Below are positions 18,440 to 29,366 of a DNA stretch of 64,000 bases, piece by piece. The notes beneath the pieces were generated by a model. It was not told the DNA's origin. It saw nothing but the letters and a program-made list of their open reading frames with translations, and did no database searches. Every line of letters begins with the position of its first letter. The first letter of the stretch is position 1. The DNA comes from Octadecabacter arcticus 238 (GTDB lineage: Bacteria > Pseudomonadota > Alphaproteobacteria > Rhodobacterales > Rhodobacteraceae), in contig NC_020908.1 of NCBI RefSeq assembly GCF_000155735.2, positions 1,183,001 to 1,247,000 of the forward strand, given 5' to 3'. The translations under genes and the position numbers were made by a program.

Positions 18440-21400
18440 ATGAACGAGAACAGTAATACCCCAGCAGAAATTGACGTGCCGCAGGTGAAGACCCGCCGCC
18501 CGAAATCTTTGCGCGTGTGGTGGTGGCTGCGCGCCCTGATCTTGACGATCGGCGCCCCGGTGTTGATGGTGATTATCGCCGCAGTTTTGCTGATCGGTCG
18601 CGAGGTGTCGGCGCCATCATGGATTGTGCGCGACGTCGAAGTGCGCGCGGCTGAGGTCTTGGCCGGCGGATCGATGGGGTTTGGCGCCATGAAGGTCACG
18701 ATCGGGCAAGATTTTCACCCGCGATTGGTTTTGGAGAACGCGGTGTTGCGCGACGCTGACGGTGGCGTCTTGGCACGCGTTCCGCGCATCGAAGCCTTGG
18801 TGTCGCCGCGCGGAGTGTTGCAGGGGCGTATTCTGGCGCAGGACATTACACTGCGCGGCGCGCAAATTTCGCTGCGACGTGCCAAGGACGGCACAGTGGC
18901 GTTGGCGTTTCACCAAGACTCCGCTGCCATTGGTGCGGCGGATGGTTTTCTAGATTTGTTGGATCAAATCGATCAGGTCTTCAACGAGGGCGCGCTTGAG
19001 GCGCTTGAGCAGGTGCACGCCACCGGATTGATCATCAATTATATTGATGCGCGTGCGGGGCGGTCCTGGATCATTGATGACGGACGCATTGCGCTTGATG
19101 TGCGCGATGGTGGGCTGCAACTGCGTGCGAATGTCGCGTTGTTGTCGGGGCGGTCTTACGTGACCAACGCCGAACTCACCTATAATTCGCCGCGCGGCAG
19201 CCGGACGGCGCAGATCGGGCTGGCGATCACGGATGCGGCGGCGGCAGACATTGCCAGCCAATCGCCACTGCTGGCGTGGCTTGGCGTTCTTGATGCGCCG
19301 ATTTCGGGGGCCGTGCGCGGCCAGTTGGACGAGGACGGCGGGCTGACGTCGGTGTCGGCCACGTTGCAGATTGGCGCGGGCGAATTGCGGCCCAATTCCC
19401 AAGCGCGGCCTATACCGTTTAATTCTGCGCGCACTTATCTAAGCTATGATCCCTTGGCCGATCAGTTGACGTTTGATCTGATTGAAGTGGACAGCGCCCT
19501 TGGGCGTGTGGCGGGGACGGCGCGCACGTATCTGCGTGAATTTGAAGACGGGTGGCCGTTGGCGCTGTTGGGCCAGTTGCAATTTAGCGAGATTTCCAGC
19601 GCACCCGAGGTGATATTCGACAGCCGGATTGCGATGTCGCAGGCGAACTTGGATTTCCGGTTACGCCTTGATCCGTTCACGCTGGATATCGGGCAGGCGG
19701 TGTTTGTGAATGACGATGTGCCCCTGCGCATGCATGGGCAGGTCTCGGCGGGGTCACAAGGCTGGTCTGTTGCCCTTGACGTGCAGACGGACGAAATTCG
19801 CTCCGATCAGGTGATTGCCCTTTGGCCGACAGATATGGCAGCAGAGACCCGCGACTGGCTTGTTGAAAATGTGCGGAGTGGCTATTTTTACGATCCCACA
19901 GTCGTGTTCCGCGCCCGCCCGGATGCGCCACCGTCTTTGGCATTGTCGATGGAATTTCGTGATGCGGACATCGCGATTATGCCCACTTTGCCACCCATTG
20001 AAGGCGCAAGCGGCACGCTGTCGATCCTTGATCGACGCATGGCGATGACGCTGGACCGCGGCCAAGTGACAGCACCGAATGGTGGGCGGATTGAAATGGC
20101 GGGAAGCACAATGGTGATCCCCCACACAGGCATCCCGAACGCGTCGGCGCGGTTTGATTTGTCCTTGCAGGGGCGTTTGACGGCGGCGATGGCGATCCTG
20201 AACCTTGAACCGTTCAACGCGCTGCGCAATTCGGATTTACCGGTGGGTTTCGCGCAGGGTAACGCAAACATTCAAGTCGTGCTTGAAACACCATTGGGAA
20301 AAGGCATTACGCCAGATCAAAGGGCATGGTCTGCCAGCGCGCAGGTGCGAAATGTGCGATCTGATATTTTGATCCCGAACCGCACGATCACCGCATCAGC
20401 GCTGCAAGTGAGTGCAAACGCGGACAGTTTGGTGGTGCGCGGGCCTGTGCAACTGGGCGACGTTGGCGGCGCGGTTACGTTTTCGCGCGCATTGGGTGAA
20501 GGGTCAGAGGGCACCGCGTGGGTTGACGCCAGCGTCAACATCGGACCTGCTTTTCTAGATGCGTTCAACGTCAATTTGCCGCCGGGGATGGTCACGGGCC
20601 AAGCGCCCGCGCAGGTTGCCATCAACCTGAGCGACCCAAACGCGGCAGGGTTTCGTCTGACGTCTGATTTGCGCGGTGCGGAATTGTCACTGGCCGGTTT
20701 GGGCTGGTCCAAAGCGCGCGAGGTGGCGGCAGCATTGACGATTGTCGGGCAGCTTGGTGAAACGCCGCGCATTGACGAATTGTCGATTACAGCGCCCGGT
20801 TTGCAGACCACGGGCACGATCCGGTTGGCGCCTGGTGGCGGACTATACCGCGCGGCGTTTGAAAGGGTGCGTTTGGGGGGCTGGCTTGACGCGCCTGTCG
20901 TGCTGCTCGGACGCGGCGCGGGTCGCCCTGTTCAGGTGCAAATTGCAGGCGGAACGCTGGACCTTCGGGCGGCGAATTTCGATGCGGGTGGAGACGGTGA
21001 GGGCGCGCCGCTGGACCTCGCACTGGATCGTTTGCAAATCACGGACAGCATCGCGATTGAGAATTTTCGCGGCACGTTTACATCGCCAGCGGGGCTTCAG
21101 GGGCAGTTTCAGGGCGACGTAAATGGCGCAACTGCGGTGCGTGGGACAGTGGTGCCGGTCAATGGGCGATCCGCCGTGCGCATTGTCAGTGATGACGCCG
21201 GAGGTCTGTTTCGCGCCGCGGGGCTTTTGCGCAACGCCTATGGTGGCGAGGTGCAGTTGACCCTGATCCCTGCGGGCGCTGAGGGCAGTTATGACGGAAC
21301 CTTGGTTGGCACTGCGTTGCGCATCCGCGATGCGCCAGCGCTGGCGTCGCTTCTGGATGCGATTTCGGTCGTTGGGCTGCTGTCCCAGATGGGCGGACAG

Positions 21401-21742
21401 GGCTTATTGTTCACGGATGTCGATGCGCAATTCCGACTGACGCCGGATCGTGTGATCGTCACACAATCAAGCGCGGTTGGTCCGGGCCTTGGCATTTCGC
21501 TGGACGGAATTTACAGCCAAGGCACGGGAACGATGGATTTTCAGGGGGTCGTGTCGCCGCTGTTTTTAATCAACGGGATTGGTGCGATTTTTACGCGCCC
21601 CGGAGAAGGGCTGATCGGGTTCAATTTCAATTTGCGTGGCCCCGTTGACAACCCGTCGGTTTCGGTAAATCCGCTGTCGGCACTGACGCCGGGAATGTTT
21701 CGCGATATTTTCCGCCCCCCCCCCCCCACCGTGGGCCAATAG
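18440..21742 (+). CDS. AsmA/YhdP-type giant envelope protein (DUF3971)
   Basis: 1100 residues: short cytoplasmic N-terminus, one membrane segment near 30-55 ([21 protein letters not shown]), then a very long beta-rich periplasmic body with a DUF3971 region and an AsmA-like C-terminus ([27 protein letters not shown]). YhdP/AsmA proteins are bridge-like lipid transporters between inner and outer membrane in enterobacteria; the role here is inferred from architecture. The 3' end contains a run of 13 C (21715-21727) coding PPPP just before the stop. queA starts 27 bp later. Confidence 0.88.
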   Translation: MNENSNTPAEIDVPQVKTRRPKSLRVWWWLRALILTIGAPVLMVIIAAVLLIGREVSAPSWIVRDVEVRAAEVLAGGSMGFGAMKVTIGQDFHPRLVLENAVLRDADGGVLARVPRIEALVSPRGVLQGRILAQDITLRGAQISLRRAKDGTVALAFHQDSAAIGAADGFLDLLDQIDQVFNEGALEALEQVHATGLIINYIDARAGRSWIIDDGRIALDVRDGGLQLRANVALLSGRSYVTNAELTYNSPRGSRTAQIGLAITDAAAADIASQSPLLAWLGVLDAPISGAVRGQLDEDGGLTSVSATLQIGAGELRPNSQARPIPFNSARTYLSYDPLADQLTFDLIEVDSALGRVAGTARTYLREFEDGWPLALLGQLQFSEISSAPEVIFDSRIAMSQANLDFRLRLDPFTLDIGQAVFVNDDVPLRMHGQVSAGSQGWSVALDVQTDEIRSDQVIALWPTDMAAETRDWLVENVRSGYFYDPTVVFRARPDAPPSLALSMEFRDADIAIMPTLPPIEGASGTLSILDRRMAMTLDRGQVTAPNGGRIEMAGSTMVIPHTGIPNASARFDLSLQGRLTAAMAILNLEPFNALRNSDLPVGFAQGNANIQVVLETPLGKGITPDQRAWSASAQVRNVRSDILIPNRTITASALQVSANADSLVVRGPVQLGDVGGAVTFSRALGEGSEGTAWVDASVNIGPAFLDAFNVNLPPGMVTGQAPAQVAINLSDPNAAGFRLTSDLRGAELSLAGLGWSKAREVAAALTIVGQLGETPRIDELSITAPGLQTTGTIRLAPGGGLYRAAFERVRLGGWLDAPVVLLGRGAGRPVQVQIAGGTLDLRAANFDAGGDGEGAPLDLALDRLQITDSIAIENFRGTFTSPAGLQGQFQGDVNGATAVRGTVVPVNGRSAVRIVSDDAGGLFRAAGLLRNAYGGEVQLTLIPAGAEGSYDGTLVGTALRIRDAPALASLLDAISVVGLLSQMGGQGLLFTDVDAQFRLTPDRVIVTQSSAVGPGLGISLDGIYSQGTGTMDFQGVVSPLFLINGIGAIFTRPGEGLIGFNFNLRGPVDNPSVSVNPLSALTPGMFRDIFRPPPPTVGQ

Positions 21743-21768
21743 GACCCAAGATCCATAGGACGCTGACA

Positions 21769-22821
21769 ATGAAGCTGAGCGATTTTGATTTCGATCTGCC
21801 TGACACGCTGATCGCGGTGCGCCCCGTGCGACCCCGCAGTTCTGCCAAATTGTTGGTGGCAGACGGGCCTGAAACGCACGATCTACAGGTGACAGACCTA
21901 AGATCGGTGCTGCAGGCGGGCGATCATCTGGTGCTGAACGACACCAAAGTTATTCCCGCGCGGCTGTTCGGGGAACGCATCCGCAAAAGCCCGGATGGCG
22001 CGGGGCTGGCCAAGATCGAAGTCACGTTGCTGGAACCGCAGGCCGATGGCACGTGGGCTGCGTTAATCAAGCCGCTGCGCAAAGTGCGCGATGGCGAACG
22101 GATCGTGTTTTCGCAAGATCTATCGGCCATGCTGGTGCACCGCTACGATGGTATGGGCTATCTGGAATTTAACGTCAAAGACGATGATTTTGATACCGCC
22201 TTGAACGCGGTGGGTGCGATGCCTTTGCCGCCATATATTGCTGCAAAACGGCCAGCCGATGATCTGGACAAAGACGATTATCAGACGGTTTGGGCCCGCG
22301 CATCCGGGGCTGTGGCCGCACCAACGGCGTCTTTGCATTTTGAGCAATGGTTGCTGGATGACCTCATCGCGATGGGCGTGAAAATCAGCTATGTGACGCT
22401 GCATGTGGGGGCAGGAACGTTCGTGCCGGTGAAGGTCGATGATGTTGCCGATCACGTGATGCATTCTGAGTGGGGACAGGTCAGCGCGCTGGCGGCGTCC
22501 GACATCATGGCGACCAAGGCGGCGGGTGGCCGTGTCATCCCCGTTGGCACAACCGCGTGCCGTCTGATCGAAACTGCAGGGGCCTCTGGCACGCTTGTGG
22601 AATGGGAAGGCGAGACGGATATCTTCATCACGCCTGGGTTCGAATTTCAAATCACTGACGGTCTGATGACCAATTTTCACCTGCCGAAATCTACGTTGAT
22701 GATGTTGGTGAGCGCGTTGATGGGCACGCAGCGCATCAAGGACATCTATGCGCATGCGATCGCCAATGAATACCGGTTTTTCAGCTACGGTGACGCGTCC
22801 ATTTTGTTGCCAAAGGGTTAA
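21769..22821 (+). CDS. queA: S-adenosylmethionine:tRNA ribosyltransferase-isomerase
   Basis: 350 residues. Transfers the ribosyl part of SAM to 7-aminomethyl-7-deazaguanine in tRNA, making epoxyqueuosine. Family hallmarks: start [16 protein letters not shown], the central PLPPYI, ASLHF and [10 protein letters not shown], and the C-terminal [17 protein letters not shown]. Length normal. Shares direction with the upstream AsmA-like gene and the small gene 3 bp downstream. Confidence 0.96.
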   Translation: MKLSDFDFDLPDTLIAVRPVRPRSSAKLLVADGPETHDLQVTDLRSVLQAGDHLVLNDTKVIPARLFGERIRKSPDGAGLAKIEVTLLEPQADGTWAALIKPLRKVRDGERIVFSQDLSAMLVHRYDGMGYLEFNVKDDDFDTALNAVGAMPLPPYIAAKRPADDLDKDDYQTVWARASGAVAAPTASLHFEQWLLDDLIAMGVKISYVTLHVGAGTFVPVKVDDVADHVMHSEWGQVSALAASDIMATKAAGGRVIPVGTTACRLIETAGASGTLVEWEGETDIFITPGFEFQITDGLMTNFHLPKSTLMMLVSALMGTQRIKDIYAHAIANEYRFFSYGDASILLPKG

Positions 22822-22824
22822 CGG

Positions 22825-23046
22825 ATGCGAATGAAGGTTGAACAGGTGCCTAACGCCCTGCTGGCCTTGCGCTGGGGCGTGATGGTGCTGGCACTGATCT
22901 CGCTGTTTGTGCTGGAGTGGTCCGGGGTGGCGTTTGCCTTGATCATGATCGGGCTTGGCCTATGTGTGGTGTTGCGATTTGCTGGCGCGCGCCGCTGGAT
23001 CGCGTCAAAGCTGACAAATGGCAAGTCCGATCAAATTCCAAAGTAG
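22825..23046 (+). CDS. Small two-helix membrane protein of unknown function
   Basis: 73 residues starting 3 bp after the queA stop, so probably translated from the same message. Two hydrophobic segments (about 12-31 and 33-50: LLALRWGVMVLALISLFVL and SGVAFALIMIGLGLCVVL) are followed by a basic C-terminus. No family recognised. Confidence rests on the tight spacing and the membrane-like composition. Confidence 0.62.
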   Translation: MRMKVEQVPNALLALRWGVMVLALISLFVLEWSGVAFALIMIGLGLCVVLRFAGARRWIASKLTNGKSDQIPK

Positions 23047-23227
23047 GCGCGCCAACTCGCTGGACGCAGCGCCGTGGTCATAAAACTGCAATTACTCTTG
23101 GGCTAGAAGCCGCTTGTGGCCCAAAGTGACGGCTTGCGGCATGAATTCGTCGTCTTTAGGGGCGACGCAAATTGGTGACTCGCGCAAGTCGTAGTCAACG
23201 GAAAGATAAAGTCTGGAAGGGCGCACG

Positions 23228-24502
23228 ATGCTTAAGGTTTTAATCGGGTCATGGGCGCTGTTCCTTGGTATGTTCATGCTGATGGTTGGCAACGGATTGC
23301 AGGGGACACTCCTGGGTATCCGTGGCGGCATTGAGAACTTTTCGACCTTCCATATGTCGATCATCATGTCGGCCTATTTCGTTGGCTTCTTGGGGGGATC
23401 ACGCCTCGCGCCGGAAATGATCCGTCGGGTTGGCCATGTGCGGGTGTTTGCCGCCCTTGGTTCGACGATATCTGCCGTGTTAATCCTGTATCCGGTCCTG
23501 ACCGAAGTCTGGGCGTGGACATTGGGCCGCGTTGTGATCGGGTTCTGTTTCGCGGGCGTTTATGTGACGGCGGAAAGCTGGCTGAACAACGCCGCGACCA
23601 ACGAAAACCGTGGAAAATCGCTGAGTGTTTATATGTTGGCACAGATGTCGGGCATCGTTGTGGCACAGGGTATTTTGAGCGTCGGTGACGTTGGCGGCTA
23701 TGTCTTGTTCATTATCCCGTCCGTTCTGGTTTCGCTGGCGTTTGCACCGATTTTGCTGTCAGTGTCCCCGACACCGTCGTTTGAAACCACGCGAGCCATG
23801 AGCATCCGTAATCTCGTAAAAATATCGCCTTTAGCGTCTGTCGGGATGTTTTTGTTGGGCGGTGTGTTTGCGGCGCAGTTTGGCATGACGGCGGTTTACG
23901 GCACGCAAGCCGGGATGAGCGTCGGGCAGATTTCGCTGCTGGTGTCAGTGATTTATGTCACGGCTTTGGCGGCGCAGTATCCAATCGGTTGGGCGTCAGA
24001 CCGGATGGATCGACGTATCCTGATCATCGGGCTCGCGGCGTTGGGCGGTGTGGGGGCGTTGCTGTCGGCGATGTCAGGGGGTGATTACTATGTCATTCTG
24101 GTCGGGGCCGCGATTGTCGGGGGCACGTCAAACCCACTTTATTCGCTCTATATTGCTTACGCGAACGACTTTCTTGAACACGAAGACATGGCAGCGGCGT
24201 CCGCCGGATTCATCTTTATCAACGGTTTTGGGGCGATCATGGGCCCGATTCTGTTGGGCTATGTGATGGGTGCCTTTGGTGAGGCTTATTTCTGGGTTGT
24301 TGTGGCATTCCTGATGCTCACAATGGCGGTATATGGATTGGTACGGGTCCTGCAGCGGCCCAGCGATACATCGGTTGAGGATCAGGTACACTACGCGCCG
24401 GTTCTGGCCAGTTCGTCGCATGTCGCCTTGGGGGTTTCGCAAGAGATTTACATCGAAACAGAACTGGAAGACCAAGCTGCGGAGGCAGAGCAAAATACCT
24501 AG
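23228..24502 (+). CDS. MFS transporter (YcaD-like)
   Basis: 424 residues with about 12 hydrophobic segments and the MFS signature between helices 2 and 3 (GGSRLAPEMIRRVGHVRVF) and again in the second half (GWASDRMDRRILI). Resembles the YcaD-type subgroup, whose substrate is unknown. The last ~50 residues are a soluble acidic tail (SVEDQVHY...ELEDQAAEAEQ). A 181-bp spacer separates it from the small membrane protein. Confidence 0.88.
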   Translation: MLKVLIGSWALFLGMFMLMVGNGLQGTLLGIRGGIENFSTFHMSIIMSAYFVGFLGGSRLAPEMIRRVGHVRVFAALGSTISAVLILYPVLTEVWAWTLGRVVIGFCFAGVYVTAESWLNNAATNENRGKSLSVYMLAQMSGIVVAQGILSVGDVGGYVLFIIPSVLVSLAFAPILLSVSPTPSFETTRAMSIRNLVKISPLASVGMFLLGGVFAAQFGMTAVYGTQAGMSVGQISLLVSVIYVTALAAQYPIGWASDRMDRRILIIGLAALGGVGALLSAMSGGDYYVILVGAAIVGGTSNPLYSLYIAYANDFLEHEDMAAASAGFIFINGFGAIMGPILLGYVMGAFGEAYFWVVVAFLMLTMAVYGLVRVLQRPSDTSVEDQVHYAPVLASSSHVALGVSQEIYIETELEDQAAEAEQNT

Positions 24503-24572
24503 AGGTTGCCAGAGCTTACGGTTTCTGTAACGGTCAAAGATGGGGCACGAGTTGGGATCGAAAGGGACAGCA

Positions 24573-25157
24573 ATGGTCACTCCTGAACAGGTATTATCGT
24601 ATTGGGTCGATGACGTGGGGCCGGTTGGCTGGTACAGCGGCAACGCCGAACTTGACGCAGAATTGCGTGAGAAATTCGCCGCCACTTGGCGTGAGGCACG
24701 CACGGGAGCCTGTGGGCTTTGGTTGACGTCACCGGTCGGAACACTTGGATATATTGTGCTGACCGATCAACTGCCGCGCAACATGCATCGCGGCACCGCA
24801 GATGCGTTTGTGACAGACAAAAGCGCGCGGGCATCGGCCAAAATAGCGATCGAACGCGACTGGGATTTGCGGATACCCGAACCCGTGCGCCAGTTTTTTT
24901 ATATACCCTTGATGCATTCTGAAAACCTGATCGATCAAGACCGATGCTGCCGATTGATGAAGACGCGGATGCCGGAAGTCGGGCTGGACAGTTTACGCCA
25001 CGCCCGCGCCCATCGTGAGATTATTCGCCAGTTCGGAAGGTTTCCATTTCGCAACGAGGCCCTTGATCGCGCGACCACATCTGCAGAAGCGCGCTGGATG
25101 AAAGAGGGTGGATACGCATCGGCCCTTCGGGTCGTTGACGCAAAAACGGCCGCCTAA
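24573..25157 (+). CDS. DUF924 family protein
   Basis: 194 residues from the ATG at 24573 (MVTPEQVLSYWVDDVGP), the family-like start; the open frame reaches 24540. Conserved stretches FWxD-like start, GTLGYIVLTDQLPRNMHRGTADAF and FYIPLMHSENL are typical of DUF924, an all-helical fold resembling TPR proteins. Function unknown. Its stop codon is directly followed by the TA target of the IS630 element, so the gene is intact but its downstream region was displaced. Confidence 0.88.
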   Translation: MVTPEQVLSYWVDDVGPVGWYSGNAELDAELREKFAATWREARTGACGLWLTSPVGTLGYIVLTDQLPRNMHRGTADAFVTDKSARASAKIAIERDWDLRIPEPVRQFFYIPLMHSENLIDQDRCCRLMKTRMPEVGLDSLRHARAHREIIRQFGRFPFRNEALDRATTSAEARWMKEGGYASALRVVDAKTAA

Positions 25158-25159
25158 TA

Positions 25160-26321
25160 CCAACGGCCGAATTAAGTGACCCTTGCCCATTCTCGATCTG
25201 TGATTGAACTTATTCGCTCTGGGTCGTTCGCAAAGAAGTTCCAAGCTTGTGCACATTTGTCGAGTATTTCGTCATAGGTGTCGAAAACTGTGATTGCGAG
25301 TTTATTGGCTCGCAGATAAGCCCAGACGTTTTCCATGGGGTTCAGTTCGGGTGAATACGGTGGCAGCTTAACGAGCGTAATTTTATCTGGCACCTGCAAA
25401 CATTTTGCGCCATGCCACCCCGCCCCATCAACAATCAGCAAGGCATGTGAGCCGGGTGCGACAGCTTTTGCGATCTCATCAAGATGCAGCCCCATAGCCT
25501 CGGCGTTGACGTAGGGCAGGACGAGACCTGCGGCGGTACCACGTGCGGGACAAGCGGCACCAAAGATATAACTCCATTTGAAGCGTATATCACGGGGTGC
25601 GCGCGGGCGAGTTCCACGCTTGGCCCATTTACGGGTGAGTGTCCCCTGTTGTCCAACGCGGGCTTCATCTTGGAACCATACCTCAAGAGGCTTCCCCTTT
25701 GCATGTTCTGGCAGAGTATCGTTTACGAGGCTGGTAAAGTTTTTTTAAAAGTCTGCTGCGCTTCGCGATCAGTTTTCGGATGCTCTGGACGCACAGACAG
25801 GCGGCGAAAGCCATGCTTGGTTAGATATTTCCCAATCGTACGCACATGCAGTTTCACGTCGAACTCCTCTTCAACACGAGCCTGCAAGTCGACACAACGC
25901 CATCGTACTACGCCATCTTTTACTGGGTCGGGCCCGGCCTCCACCCACGCCACAAATTGCGCCTGTTGCTTGGGCGACAACCGTGGTTTTGCCCCCTTGC
26001 CATTCCGATCCGATAACCCCTCAATGCCTTCTGCGTTAAAGCGATGCGCCCAATCCCGAAGTGTTTGTCGATCCATACCACTGCTGCGGGCAGCCGTTTC
26101 ACGATCCACCCCATCAAGCACCAGCGCTATGGCCAGTAGTCGCCGTACAACCCGCCCATCCTTGGTTCGCTTTGCCGCACGGCGCAAATCTTTCGCAGAC
26201 ATATCCGTGCGCGTAATTTTTATGGCTCCACCCATGAGCACCTCCCAATCTATGGAGAATATTGATTCAGAGTTTGCCAAAAATTAAAACCAAAAAAATG
26301 AGTCAGATATTCTGGCCGCTG
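25160..26321 (-). mobile_element. IS630-family element with TA target
   Basis: About 1.16 kb between imperfect terminal inverted repeats (17 of 23 positions match, counted from the flanking TA): left TACCAACGGCC from 25158, right GGCCGCTGGTA ending 26323. The flanking TA dinucleotides fit the TA-specific target of the IS630/Tc1 superfamily. Inserted between the DUF924 stop and the PAS/GGDEF gene. Confidence 0.82.
25172..26235 (-). CDS. IS630 transposase, two frames joined by probable -1 frameshift
   Basis: The first frame (26235-25723) starts MGGAIKITRTDMSAKDL after a strong GGGAGG ribosome site and holds helix-turn-helix DNA-binding domains. It ends soon after a slippery run of 7 A (minus strand, bases 25740-25746). 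A -1 shift there enters the second frame, open to 25172, which carries the DDE domain: WFQDEARVG (D), LLIVDGAGWHG (D) and YSPELNPMENVW (E). IS630-family elements with this programmed frameshift are known. The direction of shift and the position of the A-run agree, so it is probably functional rather than broken. Confidence 0.85.
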
Positions 26322-27266
26322 GTATAAGATGCGCCTTTAACCGGATCGTAATGGGTTATGGTGCAGGTTCGCCGTTTATTGGCAAGGGACCAGCATGACC
26401 AAACCAGAAAAGATTCAAACTGGCGCGCCTGTGTCTTGGCAAGACATTCGCGGCGACGATAACGGTGATCTGATGCTGGCCACGCAAATCATGAATGTGA
26501 TGGAGCAGGGGATTATCGTCTGGTCGCCTGACGGCACCTGCGAATTGCACAACACGCGTGTTTTTGATGTTCTTGAACTTGAACGCGATGCAATCGGGAT
26601 TGGCACCAAGCGGGACGATTTTCTGGACGCCGCCTGCGCGTGCGGCGAATTTTCCGCTGATATATTGGCGGAACACAAACGCCGCCTGTTGGCGCATGTT
26701 TCATTTCAATTTGATCGCACTTTGCCATCCGGTCGTGTGGTGGCAACCTATGCGCGACCCACCCGTGAAGGGGGATATGTCGTGACGTCCACGGATGTCA
26801 CCGAAGCGCGCCAAGCGGCGGCTGATCTGGCAGTAGCCAAACAAGCCGCAGAAGACGCCGAAGCGCAGGCGCGTGAAATTCTGTTGGAAGAACGGGCGCG
26901 CCAAGCCGAAGCGCATACGTTGTCAAACCTCGATGAATGGCTGCAATCATGTAAATCTCTGGATGAGTTGTTTCAGATCGTTGCTAAATTCATGGGGTAT
27001 TTGCTGCCCGACAGTTTTGGCGAACTCTACCTGTATTCTAATTCACGCGATGTCTTGGATGGGGCTTGTGAATGGGGCCAAGACGGGATGATGAACGATC
27101 ACATAACACCGGATTCGTGTTGGTCATTGCGGCGCGGGCGCGCCTATGAACACAGCCCCAATACGCTGTGTTTTCCATGTGACCACTTGCGGCCGGAACT
27201 GTCGGGCCAGCTGGGGGAATACATTTGCATACCGGTTATTGCCCACGGCGATACGGTGGGTTTATT

Positions 27267-28621
27267 GGCTCTTCTCCGCTTTGTTGAGTAAGAAAAGATG
27301 CCGACCATCAAGTAACCTGTTGATATGTTAGGTTTCTGACAACTTTACATAGGGCAGGTATATGACCATCGACATCTCGCAACATATTTTACGCCTGAAG
27401 GGGCAACGTGTAAATGAAATTGAGCTGGCTGAAGACGGTGCGAAGGTTATTGTTCAGTGCAGTCGGGATGCCCGCAGGAGCGCTATAGACCCTGCAACCG
27501 GCAAGAAGGGTAGCATCAACCAACATATTCGCCGACAAGTAAACGACATCCCGTTTTTTGGGTATCCTTGTGTGATTGAGATTGAGCTAGCGCAGGTTTT
27601 TATTAGCAAGGGTGAGCGCCGCATTGAGGCGTGTCCTTTTGTTGATAAAGGGTGCCGTTTCACCCATCGATTTTGCCATCTTATCAGTGGATTGTGCCGT
27701 CATTTATCCATTCTGGCTGTCTCCAGGCATTTAGGTATACGATGGGAGACGGTAAAGAATATCGACAAGGCATACCTGATGGAAACGCTCCCTGCGCTTG
27801 ATCCCGCACAGCTTGCTGGCTTGGAATACATTGGTGTCGATGAAGTGGCCCGGGCGAAAGGTCATGACTATATGACGGTGGTCTACGATATGGTCGGAGG
27901 GCATCTGATCTGGGTGGAAGCCGGTCGAACTGCCGAAGTTTTTTCAAGGTTTTTGAAACAGCTGCGGCCAGATACAGCCCATAAAATAAAGGCCGTGTCG
28001 ATGGATATGGGGCCTGCCTACCAAAAGGCTGTCAGGGAGTCCTTGCCGATGGCCGACATCGTATTTGACCGTTTCCACGTCATGAAAAACTACAGCAAGG
28101 CTATCCATAATCAGCGTCGCCTTGAGTTCAGGAAGGCCGATCAAAGTGGTAAAGAGTTGATGAAGGGCACGCATTATCTGTTGCTCAAAAATGCGGATAA
28201 GTTGAATGAAAAACAAAGTAACAAGCTGCAAACGTTGCTGGAGAGCAATAGCAACCTGAATACGCTTTACGTCTTAAAAGAACAGCTTCAGGCTCTGTGG
28301 AGCGCCCCATCATTTGAGGGGATGTCAGAGCAACTGGAAAATTGGTGCCTGATCGCAGATCAGTCACACATGCTCTATCTGAAAAAGTTCGCAAAATCCC
28401 TAAGAAAACATTGTGTGGGCATATGCAACTACGCGAAACACAAGCTGACAAGCGCCAGGATAGAGGCTGGTAATGTCAGTATAGGAATGATCCGCAAACG
28501 AGCCAGGGGCATCAGGGATACCGAATACTTCAAACTCAAAATTAGACAATCATCCATCCCAGATAATCAATCTATGTTCTATTTGAAATCCTAGAATAAC
28601 TCAACAAAGCGGAGAAGAGCC
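27267..28621 (+). mobile_element. ISL3-family insertion sequence, 1355 bp
   Basis: Bounded by 23-bp perfect terminal inverted repeats (27267-27289 and 28599-28621, beginning GGCTCTTCTCCGC) and flanked by 8-bp direct repeats GGTTTATT (27259-27266 and 28622-28629). This 8-bp duplication is typical of ISL3. Its base composition is visibly lower in GC than its neighbours, suggesting recent arrival from another host. Confidence 0.93.
27362..28594 (+). CDS. ISL3-family transposase
   Basis: 410 residues, full length. N-terminal zinc-finger-like region with cysteines (ACPFVDKGCRFTHRFCH), a helix-turn-helix (LAVSRHLGIRWETVKNID) and the DDE core: YIGVDEVARAKGHDYMTV (first D), VSMDMGPAYQKAV (second D) and, towards the C-terminus, the EQLENW/RIEAGN region where the glutamate is expected. 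Codon use is more AT-rich than host genes. Apparently intact. Confidence 0.92.
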   Translation: MTIDISQHILRLKGQRVNEIELAEDGAKVIVQCSRDARRSAIDPATGKKGSINQHIRRQVNDIPFFGYPCVIEIELAQVFISKGERRIEACPFVDKGCRFTHRFCHLISGLCRHLSILAVSRHLGIRWETVKNIDKAYLMETLPALDPAQLAGLEYIGVDEVARAKGHDYMTVVYDMVGGHLIWVEAGRTAEVFSRFLKQLRPDTAHKIKAVSMDMGPAYQKAVRESLPMADIVFDRFHVMKNYSKAIHNQRRLEFRKADQSGKELMKGTHYLLLKNADKLNEKQSNKLQTLLESNSNLNTLYVLKEQLQALWSAPSFEGMSEQLENWCLIADQSHMLYLKKFAKSLRKHCVGICNYAKHKLTSARIEAGNVSIGMIRKRARGIRDTEYFKLKIRQSSIPDNQSMFYLKS

Positions 28622-29366
28622 GGTTTATTGCACATCAATTTCGCCGCAACGGACAAACCGTCGTTTGCAAAGGCACTTGGGCAGTTCGCGACGCGGTGCG
28701 CAGAACATATTTCAATGGCGATTGCCAATGTGAAACTGCGCTATGAACTGCACGACCAATCTATCCGCGATCCGCTGACGGGGCTTTATAACCGTCGTTA
28801 TTTCATGGACTCGATGCGGCGTGAGACAGTGTCGTTCGAACGTGGCGAAAAGGGTTTTGGCCTGATCTCGTTTGATGCGGATAAATTTAAGACGTTCAAC
28901 GACAATCATGGGCATGAGGCAGGTGACTTGGTGCTGCGCGCCTTGGCGGAACGCATGGTTGCGGTGATGCCCGATGATGCGATCTGTGCGCGGATTGGCC
29001 GCGAAGAATTTGCAATTCTGGTGCCCAAAACCGATCTGGACGAGGCGCTGGCCTGTGCCGAAAGTCTGCGCCGCGATGTTGAAGCTATTGAAGTGCGGAC
29101 GGCATTTGGACCTTTGCCGCGCGTCACCATTTCATCAGGTGTCGTGGCCCATGACGGGGGTGCGACCCCGCCGAGCGTTTTGATGAAGCAAGCCGATGAA
29201 GCTCTTTATGTCGCCAAAGCTGGAGGGCGCAACCGCGTGGAGGCCGCAATATCTACAACGAGCTAAGCTGTGCCGCCCGCGCATAGCCGAAATAACGCTG
29301 GGTCACTGGTTCTGATCTGAAATATGGTTTAATACTAAACTAAATTCGGATGAGGAGGATTCCAGC

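Larger units (their letters stand above)
26395..29266 (+). pseudogene. PAS/GAF-GGDEF signalling protein, interrupted by an ISL3-family element
   Basis: The 5' part (26395-27266) encodes a PAS-like sensor (MEQGIIVWSPDGTCELHNTRVFDVLEL), a coiled coil and the start of a GAF-like domain. The 3' part (from 28630 to 29266) encodes the rest of the GAF-like domain and a GGDEF domain (DPLTGLYNRRYFMDSM, FDADKFKTFNDNHGHEAGD). Removing the element and one copy of the 8-bp target duplication restores ...DTVGLLHINFAATD... in frame. The signature motif reads GREEF instead of GGDEF/GGEEF and no RxxD inhibitory site is visible, so even the uninterrupted protein may not have made cyclic di-GMP. Confidence 0.87.

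Noticed and set aside
23047..23227. tRNA or structured RNA in the spacer before the first MFS gene
   Set aside because: Contains TTGGGC/GCCCAA arms but no cloverleaf and no T-run; too little to call.
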